A DNA stretch of 8,479 bases, taken from assembly GCA_050296935.1 (NCBI GenBank), contig JBNKRV010000233.1:1-8479 (forward strand), written 5' to 3'. The stretch is from Saccharicrinis sp050296935 (GTDB taxonomy: Bacteria > Bacteroidota > Bacteroidia > Bacteroidales > Marinilabiliaceae). The position numbers and the translations under genes were made by a program. Below, in pieces: positions 1-7,581 of this stretch. The first letter of the stretch is position 1; the number at the start of each line of letters is the position of its first letter. The notes beneath the pieces are model-generated. The model was not told the DNA's origin, did no database searches, and was given only the letters and a program-made list of their open reading frames with translations.

Positions 1-14
1 GACATTCATAGCTT

Positions 15-105
15 TTCAGTAAATAATCGATTTACGGCTCTAAATTTTATCACCATAGCTCGCTATGTCTCAAAAATTTATATTGTAAATCAATCATTTA
101 CTGAA
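15..105. repeat. Long imperfect palindrome, possible REP/MITE-like element
   Basis: The outer arms 15-35 and 85-105 are 21 nt each and are reverse complements at 19 of 21 positions. Further in, TAAATTTT at 41-48 pairs with AAAATTTA at 73-80. At the centre CATAGC (54-59) pairs with GCTATG (62-67). All three arm pairs share one centre at about base 60, so the whole 91 bases can fold into one long cruciform or RNA hairpin. What it is cannot be settled from one copy. It could be a REP-like dispersed repeat, a non-autonomous transposon remnant, or a bidirectional transcription end for a gene to the left. It lacks the GC-rich stem plus T-run of a normal intrinsic terminator. Confidence 0.7.
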
Positions 106-262
106 TTTTGAGCTCGCTAATTTTAATCGAACTCAGGTTAATAGAAGGTTTTATAATTCTTATTAAATACATCATAATAAATCAAAGATTAATGTAAGAG
201 TGGTTAAACAAATGTGATAGCATATAATCAGATTTCAGTATTCAATAGGATATTACACGGTT

Positions 263-294
263 TTTGAAGTATAGAAATAAATAAAAATATTTTG
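263..294 (+). promoter_or_regulatory. Candidate Bacteroidota-type promoter for the act operon
   Basis: A TTTG at 263-266 lies 21 bases upstream of TATTTTG at 288-294. This resembles the -33 TTTG and -7 TAnnTTTG elements recognised by the primary sigma factor of Bacteroidota, but the downstream element is one base short of the consensus. Transcription would begin near base 300 and give a leader of about 40 nt before actA. It is a pattern match only, in an AT-rich region where chance matches are common. Confidence 0.3.
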
Positions 295-327
295 TGAGGG
301 GTGATATTCGTGAGGCAGAAATATATG

Positions 328-356
328 TAAACACTGTTTAGTATGAGGTACTCATA
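328..356 (+). promoter_or_regulatory. Two adjacent dyads around the actA start codon
   Basis: TAAACA-C-TGTTTA is a perfect 13-bp dyad at 328-340. Directly after it, TATGAG (342-347) and CTCATA (351-356) pair across the three-base loop GTA and enclose the ATG at 343-345. As DNA the first could be an operator. As RNA the two form short stem-loops, the second covering the start codon. Either could affect actA translation or operon control. Both stems are short and AT-rich, so this may be chance. Confidence 0.3.
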
Positions 357-1485
357 TTCCTACAAGAAAATATTAATAAACTATTGCATTCTACTTTTTG
401 CATTAGTAATAACACATATACCCTTAAAATCTCAGAATAAACATTCTCCTTACAATGAAACCAAAGAGTATAAATTAAAAGTAGGTGAAAGATTGTTTAA
501 TGGGCTAATTTCAACGGGTGAAGATACACCTTCCTGTATTTCATGTCATTCAAAATTCACAGGGGATGAAATCAATTGGAATCCATCGGCTCTTGAAATT
601 GTAAACATCTCTGACACCCTTACGTCTGAAGAATTTAAAGCAAAAATTAATAGCCCAATTGAAGGATTCATTGCAAAGGTTCATAAAGGTTATAATATAT
701 CCGACGAACAACTATCGTACTTACACCTTTATCTTACATCCTTAAACAACGAAAAAATTGGAGTAAAACCTGCTTCCAATCCTCGTTTATTTCTTTTTAT
801 TTTTCCAGGTGCACTCATGTTCTTGGCTTTGATTGATCTTATTTTCACTCATATTGTGAAATATAAAGCCGTTCATATCCTCATTATTCTTATCGGAATT
901 ATTATCCATATAAAAATGGCATATGAAGAAGCTTCAAGCTTAGGAAGAAGTCAGGGTTACATGCCGGATCAACCTATAAAATTCTCACATCAGGTGCATG
1001 CCGGAGACAATCAGATTGATTGTAAATATTGTCATTTCAATGTTGAAAAGGGAAAACAAGCCGGAATACCTGGTCCGGGTTTATGTATGAACTGCCATAT
1101 GATTGTCAGGGAAGGAAGTAGATCCGGAAAATCAGAAATCGCCAAACTAGTGAAGCACTTTGAAGAAGGTGAAGATATTAAATGGATTAGAGTACACAAT
1201 TTACCTGACCATGTATTTTTCAGTCACGCCCAGCATGTGAATGCAGGCAAACTGGATTGTACGGAATGCCACGGAAAGGTAGATGAAATGCATATTCTTA
1301 AGCAGGAGAATGACCTTTCGATGAGGTGGTGCTTAGATTGCCATAAAAAAACGAATGTACAATTTACCAATAACGATTATTATTCCATTTATAAAGATTA
1401 CCACAAGGATCTGTCTGAAGGAGTCAGAGATTCGATAAAGGCGGTTGACATTGGTGCAACAGACTGTATGAAATGTCATTACTAA
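343..1485 (+). CDS. actA: ActA, multiheme cytochrome c subunit of Alternative Complex III
   Basis: ActA is the multiheme cytochrome c that carries electrons from the ActB iron-sulfur clusters to the outgoing cytochrome or oxidase on the periplasmic side. An N-terminal signal peptide (about residues 1-31) leads into a small class-I-like cytochrome domain with CISCH at 65-69. Two hydrophobic helices follow (about 148-170 and 176-193), which return the chain to the periplasm. The pentaheme domain then carries CXXCH at 227-231, 248-252, 306-310, 330-334 and 375-379, the last one residue from the C-terminus. The segments PIKFSHQVHAGDN and VHNLPDHVFFSH are typical of the family. The total is six heme motifs, although the family is named pentaheme. 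The N-terminal domain has no Met after its CXXCH; His114 is a possible sixth ligand. ATG 343 is the only ATG available, because an in-frame TAA lies at 328-330. It is the first gene of the operon. Confidence 0.95.
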   Translation: MRYSYSYKKILINYCILLFALVITHIPLKSQNKHSPYNETKEYKLKVGERLFNGLISTGEDTPSCISCHSKFTGDEINWNPSALEIVNISDTLTSEEFKAKINSPIEGFIAKVHKGYNISDEQLSYLHLYLTSLNNEKIGVKPASNPRLFLFIFPGALMFLALIDLIFTHIVKYKAVHILIILIGIIIHIKMAYEEASSLGRSQGYMPDQPIKFSHQVHAGDNQIDCKYCHFNVEKGKQAGIPGPGLCMNCHMIVREGSRSGKSEIAKLVKHFEEGEDIKWIRVHNLPDHVFFSHAQHVNAGKLDCTECHGKVDEMHILKQENDLSMRWCLDCHKKTNVQFTNNDYYSIYKDYHKDLSEGVRDSIKAVDIGATDCMKCHY

Positions 1486-1527
1486 AATTTTAAGCTCAAT
1501 ATTTATAGATCACACAAACTGGTTCGA

Positions 1528-4503
1528 ATGATGAAATATTGGAAGAGCATAGAAGAATATAACAAAGGCATTAAAGATGATAATTTCCATCTCCCTGATA
1601 AAATTCAGGTGTCAGAAGCCTTAAGAGCTTCACGAAGGGATTTTCTTAAATACTTTGGATTTAGTGTTGCCTCAGCGGCTGTATTATCAAGTTGCGAAAG
1701 ACCGGTAAAAAAAGCCATTCCTCTGCTAATACAACCCGAAGAAGTAAGACCTGGAATAGCCAGCTACTATGCTTCAACATTTTATACTGGCAGTGAAGCA
1801 ATTCCTATTTTAGTTAAAGTACGGGATGGAAGACCCATTAAAATCGAAGGAAATGATTTGTATAATAGAACAGAAGGGGGTACATCTGCCCAGATACAAG
1901 CATCCTTATTGAATTTATATGACGAATCACGACCTAAAGAACCTCAATTAAATGATGAAGATATCAGCTGGGAGGATGTTCAAAAATCAATCATCGCTGA
2001 TCTTGAAAAAATCGACAATGACAAGGAAATCATTTTTCTGACTCAAACAGTTATAAGTCCATCTTTGAAAAGCCTTCTGAATCAGATAAAAATTAAATAC
2101 CCAAACTTTAAAGTAATCCAGCTTGATTCTTATTCATACTCAGGTATAAGAGATGCATATGAGGAATATGTTGGGGAAAAAATTATCCCATTATATCAAT
2201 TTGATAAGGCAGATATTATAGTTTCGTTTGGAGCTGATTTTCTCGGAACCTGGTTAACTCCAACCATTTTCACTCATCAATATAGTAAGAATAGGAAATT
2301 AACAAATGGAGAAGATCACCTTTCTAAACATATTCTGTTTGAGGCCAATATGTCTTTAACCGGAAGTAATGCCGATGAGAGAATAAGCATCAAACCAAGC
2401 GAGGAAGGAAAATATATTCTTTCACTTTACAATGAAATTGCAGCGCTTTTAGGAATAGTAAAACTTAATAAAGGTGGATTTGAAAAGGTAGTTAGAAAGA
2501 CAGCTCTCCAGCTTGTAAATGCAAGACAAAAAGCATTGGTGGTTTCCGAATCAAACCAAAAAGAATCGCAAATACTTATTGCGGAAATCAATAAGATGCT
2601 AGAATCCTACGAGAACACCATTTTGATTAACAAAGAATTGAATCTGTTCAGAGGAAACGAAAAGGAGATTGATGAGTTAATTAGTAATTGTTTAAATGGT
2701 AATGTTGGGGCATTGATATGTAATGAATCAAATCCAGTATATAATTTATCCTATAATTCCGATGTAGTTAAAGCTTTCAAAAATGTGGCTGTAACAATTA
2801 ATATAACTTCACAAAAAGATGAAACTACTGAACATTGCAAGTACATGCTCCCTTTAAATCATTTCTTAGAATCCTGGAATGATGCTGAAATAATATCAGG
2901 TGAATATAGTCTAAGCCAACCGGTAATTCATCCAATCTTTAATTCCCGAGATATTCACCAGATTTTGAACAGCTGGCTCAATATTGAAACAGATACTTAC
3001 CATTATATTAAAGATTACTGGAATCAAAATATTCTGGATTCTTCCCAAGGGTTAAATGCATTTATTCCTGCATGGAAAAAAACATTAAGTGATGGTGTTT
3101 ATAGTCGTGAGAAATCAAGATCACGATCAATAAACAATGTAAATTTAAAAATTGCAGCTGCTACCATTGCAAATCAAAAAACAGAATCAAAAATCGAACT
3201 CTTAACCTATCAATCTGTTGCCATTGGCGATGGAAAAATGGCTAACAATCCGTGGCTTCAAGAACTTCCTGCCCCGGTATCTCGTGTATGTTGGGATAAT
3301 TACTTTTCAGTATCTCCAGATTTAGCCGAAGAAAAAGGCTGGAAACAAGGAGATATTATTGAAGTGGATGGTTTAAAATTACCGCTATTTATTCAGCCAG
3401 GCATTCACGATATGGTAATCTGTGTGGCTTTAGGATATGGTAGATTAATGGATGGCCCCAATCCTGAAATAATTGGTAAAGACGTTAAGCCGTTTCTAAT
3501 TTCAAAAACAAATAATCTAAACTATTATGTTCCTGTTTCCAGCATTACTTTTACCGGTGGCACATACGAGTTAGCAACAACTCAAACTCATCACTCAATG
3601 GAAGGAAGGGCTATTGTGAGGGAAACTTCGCTTAGTGAATATTTAAAAGATCCTGCTTCCGGAAATGAGATGCATGCAGAAATAGAAAAACATCATACAA
3701 CATTATATAAAAAGCATGAATACAAAGGACATCATTGGGCCATGTTTATTGACCTGAATTCTTGTACCGGTTGTAATGCATGCGTAGTGGCTTGCTCTGT
3801 TGAAAACAACGTTCCTGTTGTGGGAAGGAATGAAGTTCGCAGATCGCATGAAATGCATTGGTTACGTATAGATAGATACTATACTCAAAACCCTGGTGCC
3901 CCTAAAAGTTTAAGAGTCGTCAGGCAGCCTGTCATGTGTCAACATTGCGATAATGCCCCTTGCGAAAACGTGTGTCCGGTTGCAGCAACCAATCATAGTT
4001 CTGAAGGCATCAATCAAATGGTATACAACCGTTGCATCGGAACACGTTATTGCAATAACAATTGCCCTTACAAAGTACGTAGATTTAATTGGTTTGACTA
4101 TACAGGAGCTGATACCATTCCGTATAACAGAAAAGATGCAACAGGAATGACAACTGATTTAAAACGTCTGGTACTAAATCCGGATGTTACAGTCAGAGCT
4201 AAAGGAGTTATAGAAAAATGTTCCTTCTGTATTCAACGTATTCAGGAAAAGAAACTGGATGCAAAAAACAAGGGGGAGGTATTGCAAGACGGAGCAATTG
4301 TAACAGCCTGTCAGCAAGGCTGTCCGGCCAAAGCCATCACTTTTGGAGATATGAATGACCCTAATAGTGCTGTCAGCAAAATGATGAAAAACCCCAGAAG
4401 GTATCATTTACTGGAAGATTTACATACACTACCAAGTGTTGCCTACTTAACCAAAGTAAGGAATATTGAAGAAGAATCATCAAAACATAAAACACATAGC
4501 TAA
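1528..4503 (+). CDS. actB: ActB, molybdopterin-like/iron-sulfur subunit of Alternative Complex III
   Basis: ActB is the large periplasmic subunit that relays electrons from the quinol site to the hemes. The N-terminus has a twin-arginine signal, SRRDFLKYFGF (Arg36-Arg37), followed by a lipobox LSSC ending at Cys56, so it is probably a Tat-exported lipoprotein. Residues about 70-680 resemble the molybdopterin oxidoreductase fold, which in ACIII holds no molybdenum. The C-terminal part is a ferredoxin-like domain with Cys at 746, 749, 752, 756; 804, 807, 812, 816; 836, 842, 846; and 898, 901, 928, 932. These 15 cysteines fit three [4Fe-4S] and one [3Fe-4S] cluster, because Thr839 stands where a Cys is normally found in CIGCRYC-type motifs. 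The length of 991 residues suits this fused form. Two ATGs are adjacent (1528, 1531) and the choice is not decided. There is no clear Shine-Dalgarno. It lies 42 bp after actA. Confidence 0.96.
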   Translation: MMKYWKSIEEYNKGIKDDNFHLPDKIQVSEALRASRRDFLKYFGFSVASAAVLSSCERPVKKAIPLLIQPEEVRPGIASYYASTFYTGSEAIPILVKVRDGRPIKIEGNDLYNRTEGGTSAQIQASLLNLYDESRPKEPQLNDEDISWEDVQKSIIADLEKIDNDKEIIFLTQTVISPSLKSLLNQIKIKYPNFKVIQLDSYSYSGIRDAYEEYVGEKIIPLYQFDKADIIVSFGADFLGTWLTPTIFTHQYSKNRKLTNGEDHLSKHILFEANMSLTGSNADERISIKPSEEGKYILSLYNEIAALLGIVKLNKGGFEKVVRKTALQLVNARQKALVVSESNQKESQILIAEINKMLESYENTILINKELNLFRGNEKEIDELISNCLNGNVGALICNESNPVYNLSYNSDVVKAFKNVAVTINITSQKDETTEHCKYMLPLNHFLESWNDAEIISGEYSLSQPVIHPIFNSRDIHQILNSWLNIETDTYHYIKDYWNQNILDSSQGLNAFIPAWKKTLSDGVYSREKSRSRSINNVNLKIAAATIANQKTESKIELLTYQSVAIGDGKMANNPWLQELPAPVSRVCWDNYFSVSPDLAEEKGWKQGDIIEVDGLKLPLFIQPGIHDMVICVALGYGRLMDGPNPEIIGKDVKPFLISKTNNLNYYVPVSSITFTGGTYELATTQTHHSMEGRAIVRETSLSEYLKDPASGNEMHAEIEKHHTTLYKKHEYKGHHWAMFIDLNSCTGCNACVVACSVENNVPVVGRNEVRRSHEMHWLRIDRYYTQNPGAPKSLRVVRQPVMCQHCDNAPCENVCPVAATNHSSEGINQMVYNRCIGTRYCNNNCPYKVRRFNWFDYTGADTIPYNRKDATGMTTDLKRLVLNPDVTVRAKGVIEKCSFCIQRIQEKKLDAKNKGEVLQDGAIVTACQQGCPAKAITFGDMNDPNSAVSKMMKNPRRYHLLEDLHTLPSVAYLTKVRNIEEESSKHKTHS

Positions 4504-5882
4504 TGTATATATCACCAATAAGGGAGCCTTTGGTTACCGGGTCGACAAGTTATAAAAAGGTAACCGATGATATTACACGACCTATGGAAGGTAAACCCGG
4601 TAAATTATGGTTTGCCGGTATAGGTATTGCTTTACTGGCATTAGCTTTTGGTGGTTTTGCGATATATGTTACTATATGGGATGGGATTGGTGCCTGGGGA
4701 CTAAACCGGACAATCGGTTGGGGCTGGGGAATTACCAATTTTGTATGGTGGGTTGGTATCGGTCATGCCGGAACATTTATTTCAGCTATTCTATTACTTT
4801 TCAGACAAAAATGGAGAACTAGTATCAACCGCAGTGCCGAGGCTATGACAATTTTTGCGGTTATGTGTGCAGGATTATTTCCTTTACTGCATATGGGACG
4901 ACTGCCTTTAGCCTTTTTCATATTTCCTTACCCAAACACCAGGGATGTGTGGGTAAATTTTAACTCCCCTTTATTATGGGATGTTTTTGCCATATCAACA
5001 TACTTTACCGTCTCCTTGCTATTCTGGTACATGGGTTTAATTCCTGACATAGCCTCAATCAGAGACAGGCTTAAAAATGGCATAAAGAAACAGGTATATA
5101 CACTGCTAAGCTTTGGGTGGACTGGTTCAGCAAGACACTGGGCGCGTCATGAATCTATGAGTCTTATTTTAGCCGGACTTGCAGCACCTCTGGTTCTTTC
5201 AGTACACTCTATTGTTAGCATGGACTTTGCCACATCTGTTATTCCGGGTTGGCACACCACCATATTTCCACCCTATTTTGTATCTGGTGCCATATTCTCG
5301 GGATTTGCTATGGTATTAACATTAATGATTATTACCAGAAAAGCACTCCATCTTGAAAACTACATCACAGTAGGCCATGTGGAATCTATGAATAAAATCA
5401 TTATTGCTACCGGATCAATAGTTGGGATTGCGTATTTAACCGAATTATTTATGGCATGGTACTCTGGTGTTGTGTATGAGAGATATGCATTTATAAATCG
5501 TGCATTTGGACCTTATTGGTGGGCCTACTGGATTATGATGACCTGCAATGTTATAACACCTCAATTATTCTGGATTAAGAAAATAAGACGCAGTCTCATA
5601 GCCACATTTATTATATCCATTTTTGTAAATATCGGAATGTGGTTTGAACGTTTTGTCATTATCGTTACATCCTTGCATCGCGATTTCCTGCCATCCAGCT
5701 GGTCTATGTATTCTCCAACCTGGGTTGAAGTCGGTATTTTCTCAGGAACTCTGGGACTATTCTTTGCCATGTTTTTTCTTTTTATCAGGTTCTTTCCTGT
5801 AATTGCTATTGCAGAAATTAAAAGTGTACTCAAAAGCAATGGCGAAAACTTTATGAAGAAAGGAGGCCGAAATGAAAAATAA
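4503..5882 (+). CDS. actC: ActC, NrfD-like quinol-binding membrane subunit of Alternative Complex III
   Basis: ActC is the integral membrane subunit where quinol is thought to be bound and oxidised near the periplasmic face, next to ActB. The 459 residues show about ten hydrophobic helices (roughly 36-58, 75-100, 115-135, 157-178, 218-238, 257-277, 297-320, 338-357, 364-386, 407-429), as in the NrfD/PsrC family. The N-terminal segment PIREPLVTGSTSYKKVTDDI is typical of ACIII ActC. His88 in WWVGIGHAGTF and Asp241 in SIVSMDFA sit in conserved-looking helices and are candidates for quinol or proton handling; that role is inferred. The start ATG shares its A with the last base of the actB TAA stop (TAATG), which suggests coupled translation. 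The end overlaps actD by 11 bases. Confidence 0.96.
   Translation: MYISPIREPLVTGSTSYKKVTDDITRPMEGKPGKLWFAGIGIALLALAFGGFAIYVTIWDGIGAWGLNRTIGWGWGITNFVWWVGIGHAGTFISAILLLFRQKWRTSINRSAEAMTIFAVMCAGLFPLLHMGRLPLAFFIFPYPNTRDVWVNFNSPLLWDVFAISTYFTVSLLFWYMGLIPDIASIRDRLKNGIKKQVYTLLSFGWTGSARHWARHESMSLILAGLAAPLVLSVHSIVSMDFATSVIPGWHTTIFPPYFVSGAIFSGFAMVLTLMIITRKALHLENYITVGHVESMNKIIIATGSIVGIAYLTELFMAWYSGVVYERYAFINRAFGPYWWAYWIMMTCNVITPQLFWIKKIRRSLIATFIISIFVNIGMWFERFVIIVTSLHRDFLPSSWSMYSPTWVEVGIFSGTLGLFFAMFFLFIRFFPVIAIAEIKSVLKSNGENFMKKGGRNEK
5859..5866 (+). promoter_or_regulatory. Strong Shine-Dalgarno site for actD, inside actC
   Basis: AAAGGAGG ends five bases before the actD ATG at 5872. It lies within the last codons of actC, where it encodes part of the basic tail KKGGRNEK. 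It is the only near-perfect Shine-Dalgarno in this operon; the other five genes have weak or no such site, as is usual in Bacteroidota. It supports the actD start and may raise initiation where the ribosome must restart over an 11-base overlap. Confidence 0.7.
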
Positions 5883-6405
5883 TCAATTCATAACCGGTAT
5901 TTTTTATGATGATAAAGATTTACTAAAAGGCATTCAGCAAATGCAGGATATGGGCATTGCCATTTTTGATGTGAGAACTCCTTTCCCGGTACATGGTCTG
6001 GACGACGTTTTGAAATTAAAACGCTCCCGGCTTCCCCGGTTAGGCTTTATTGCTGGTGGAATAGGCACTGTTCTGGCCTTTTGGTTTCAGTCCTGGATTT
6101 TCACAACCAGCTGGCCCTTAAATTTCGGTGGTAAACCTTTTTTATCTGTACCATCATTTATACCTGTAACATTTGAAATTACAGTACTATTTGCGGCACT
6201 GGCTCTGGTATTCGGTTTCTTAATCAGATCCGGAATTGGTCCAGGTGCTCCGAATATAATTTTTGATGAAAGATCAACTGATGATGCGTTCCTCGTGATT
6301 ATACATCAAAATGAGATAAATTCCGAATTAAAGATTAAAAAAGCATTAGAGAAAGTTGGGGCTGTAGAAATTAAAAGCGTTAATCCGTCTAATAAAAGCG
6401 AATAG
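5872..6405 (+). CDS. actD: ActD, DUF3341 two-helix membrane subunit of Alternative Complex III
   Basis: ActD is a small membrane subunit of ACIII with no cofactor; in the complex it packs beside the ActC/ActF core, and its exact role is not established. The 177 residues have a soluble N-terminal part with the family-typical TPFPVHGLDDVL (36-47), two hydrophobic helices (about 56-75 and 99-118) joined by a loop containing WPLNFGGKPFLSVPSFIPV, and a soluble C-terminal domain (about 130-177). There are no CXXCH or iron-sulfur cysteines. The start at 5872 is supported by the AAAGGAGG site five bases upstream. The gene overlaps actC by 11 bases and ends 3 bases before actF, so it is clearly part of the same transcript. 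Confidence 0.94.
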   Translation: MKNNQFITGIFYDDKDLLKGIQQMQDMGIAIFDVRTPFPVHGLDDVLKLKRSRLPRLGFIAGGIGTVLAFWFQSWIFTTSWPLNFGGKPFLSVPSFIPVTFEITVLFAALALVFGFLIRSGIGPGAPNIIFDERSTDDAFLVIIHQNEINSELKIKKALEKVGAVEIKSVNPSNKSE

Positions 6406-6408
6406 ATT

Positions 6409-7581
6409 ATGAATAAAACATTTGTTTTTAATAATAAATTAATGACCATACTTACCATTAGCCTTACAATTGGTTTAGTAATGGCATTAGCCGGATATTT
6501 ATTTTCCGATATCGGTTCCGAACGATTTTGGGCCAATATTCTTCTGAATGGATTTTTAGTAATAGGGTTATCTCTTGGAGCTACATTCTTTGTTGCGGTT
6601 CATATTATTGCCGAATCAGGATGGCAAATTTCTGTACAAAGAGTTGCTGAAGCATTGGGTAGTAACATCTGGCTTGGGGCTTTAATGATTATTCCAATAT
6701 TATTAGGAGTTCATTCTCTATATCATTGGTCACACACAGAACACCTTGATCATGTATTGCAATTGAAAAAAGGGTATCTTAACTTGCCTTTTTTTATCAT
6801 CAGAATGGCTATTTACCTGACTGGATGGTTATTTTTATTTTATAAAATAAGACAAGTTTCTTTACAATCTGATAGTAATCCCGACATTAAACTATTTAAT
6901 AAACTTAGAATGTATTCCGGGATATTTATTGTATTCTTCGCTATTACCAGTTCCACCTCATCATGGGACTGGTTAATGAGTATAGATGCACATTGGTTTA
7001 GCACCCTGTACGGATGGTATACTTTTATTGGATTATTCGTAAACGCTATCGCCATCATCATCATATTTACAGTTGTACTACAAAAGATGGGATATATGAG
7101 TCATGTAAATGAAGAGCACCTGCATGATTTAGGGAAATACCTGTTTGGATTTAGCATATTTTGGGCCTATTTATGGATATCCCAATATTTGCTTATCTGG
7201 TATAGTAACATACCAGAAGAAACAACCTATTACGTTGACCGGGTACATGGATTTGAAACATTATTTTATAGTAACATTATTGTATGTTTTGTTGCTCCGT
7301 TTTTTGCCATGATGTCAAGAGGAAATAAAAGAAAAACAAATTGGTTACTAGGCACATCATTAATTGTTTTTGCAGGTCATTGGATTGATTTATATCTGGC
7401 CATTATGCCTGGTTCTGTAGGGGCTGATGAAGCAGGAATAGGGTTATTTGAAATAGGTTCAACACTCATATATATGTCACTTTTTTCCTGGTTTACTTTT
7501 AAAGCATTAACAAAGGGAAACCTTGTACCTGAAAATCACCCCTACTTTAAAGAAAGCTTTGATTATGAAAATATTAAGTAG
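6409..7581 (+). CDS. actF: ActF, second NrfD-like membrane subunit of Alternative Complex III
   Basis: ActF is the second large membrane subunit, a distant relative of ActC that forms the other half of the membrane core. It is often annotated as quinone-binding subunit 2, although the quinol site is generally placed in ActC. The 390 residues contain about ten hydrophobic helices (near 12-32, 43-67, 86-106, 127-146, 170-186, 202-223, 242-265, 286-302, 312-333, 346-366). Family-typical stretches are SSWDWLMSIDAHWFSTLYGW (184-203), the GKYLFGFSIFWAYLWISQYL region followed by IWYSNIPEETTYY (242-275), and HWIDLYLAIMPG (324-335). It begins 3 bases after actD and its last 17 bases overlap actE. In the well-known act operons actF comes last; here it precedes actE. 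Confidence 0.93.
   Translation: MNKTFVFNNKLMTILTISLTIGLVMALAGYLFSDIGSERFWANILLNGFLVIGLSLGATFFVAVHIIAESGWQISVQRVAEALGSNIWLGALMIIPILLGVHSLYHWSHTEHLDHVLQLKKGYLNLPFFIIRMAIYLTGWLFLFYKIRQVSLQSDSNPDIKLFNKLRMYSGIFIVFFAITSSTSSWDWLMSIDAHWFSTLYGWYTFIGLFVNAIAIIIIFTVVLQKMGYMSHVNEEHLHDLGKYLFGFSIFWAYLWISQYLLIWYSNIPEETTYYVDRVHGFETLFYSNIIVCFVAPFFAMMSRGNKRKTNWLLGTSLIVFAGHWIDLYLAIMPGSVGADEAGIGLFEIGSTLIYMSLFSWFTFKALTKGNLVPENHPYFKESFDYENIK

Larger units (their letters stand above)
1..342. other. Upstream non-coding region of the act operon
   Basis: No convincing gene lies in this stretch. Frame 1 on the + strand is open from base 1 to a TGA at 109-111, but the 36 codons fall almost wholly inside a palindrome and give no recognisable protein. 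On the - strand only very short frames exist. The region is strongly AT-rich. It holds a long imperfect palindrome (15-105), a copy of AGCTCGCTA at 57-65 repeated at 111-119, a possible Bacteroidota-type promoter near 263-294, and small dyads just before and over the actA start. The end of whatever gene lies to the left is not visible. Confidence 0.7.

Noticed and set aside
1..111. Open + strand frame from base 1 to a TGA at 109-111, possibly the tail of a gene on the left
   Set aside because: The 36 codons lie almost entirely within the palindrome at 15-105, and the translation resembles no protein tail I know. The palindrome explains the sequence better.
223..228. TATAAT as a classical sigma-70 -10 box
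   Set aside because: There is no good -35 element at the right spacing, and Bacteroidota use a different promoter consensus; in such AT-rich DNA a TATAAT is expected by chance.
4174..4407. 77-codon open frame on the - strand inside actB
   Set aside because: It lies opposite the highly conserved iron-sulfur domain of actB and has no protein features of its own; it is a shadow of the real gene. The same holds for the other short frames inside the act genes (3953-4150, 4550-4738, 4607-4822, 5561-5839, 6306-6536, 6840-7064, 7827-8012).
1528..4503. ActB as an active molybdenum oxidoreductase, such as a polysulfide or nitrate reductase
   Set aside because: The fusion with a C-terminal four-cluster domain, the Thr839 change and the surrounding act genes place it in ACIII, whose ActB does not bind molybdenum.
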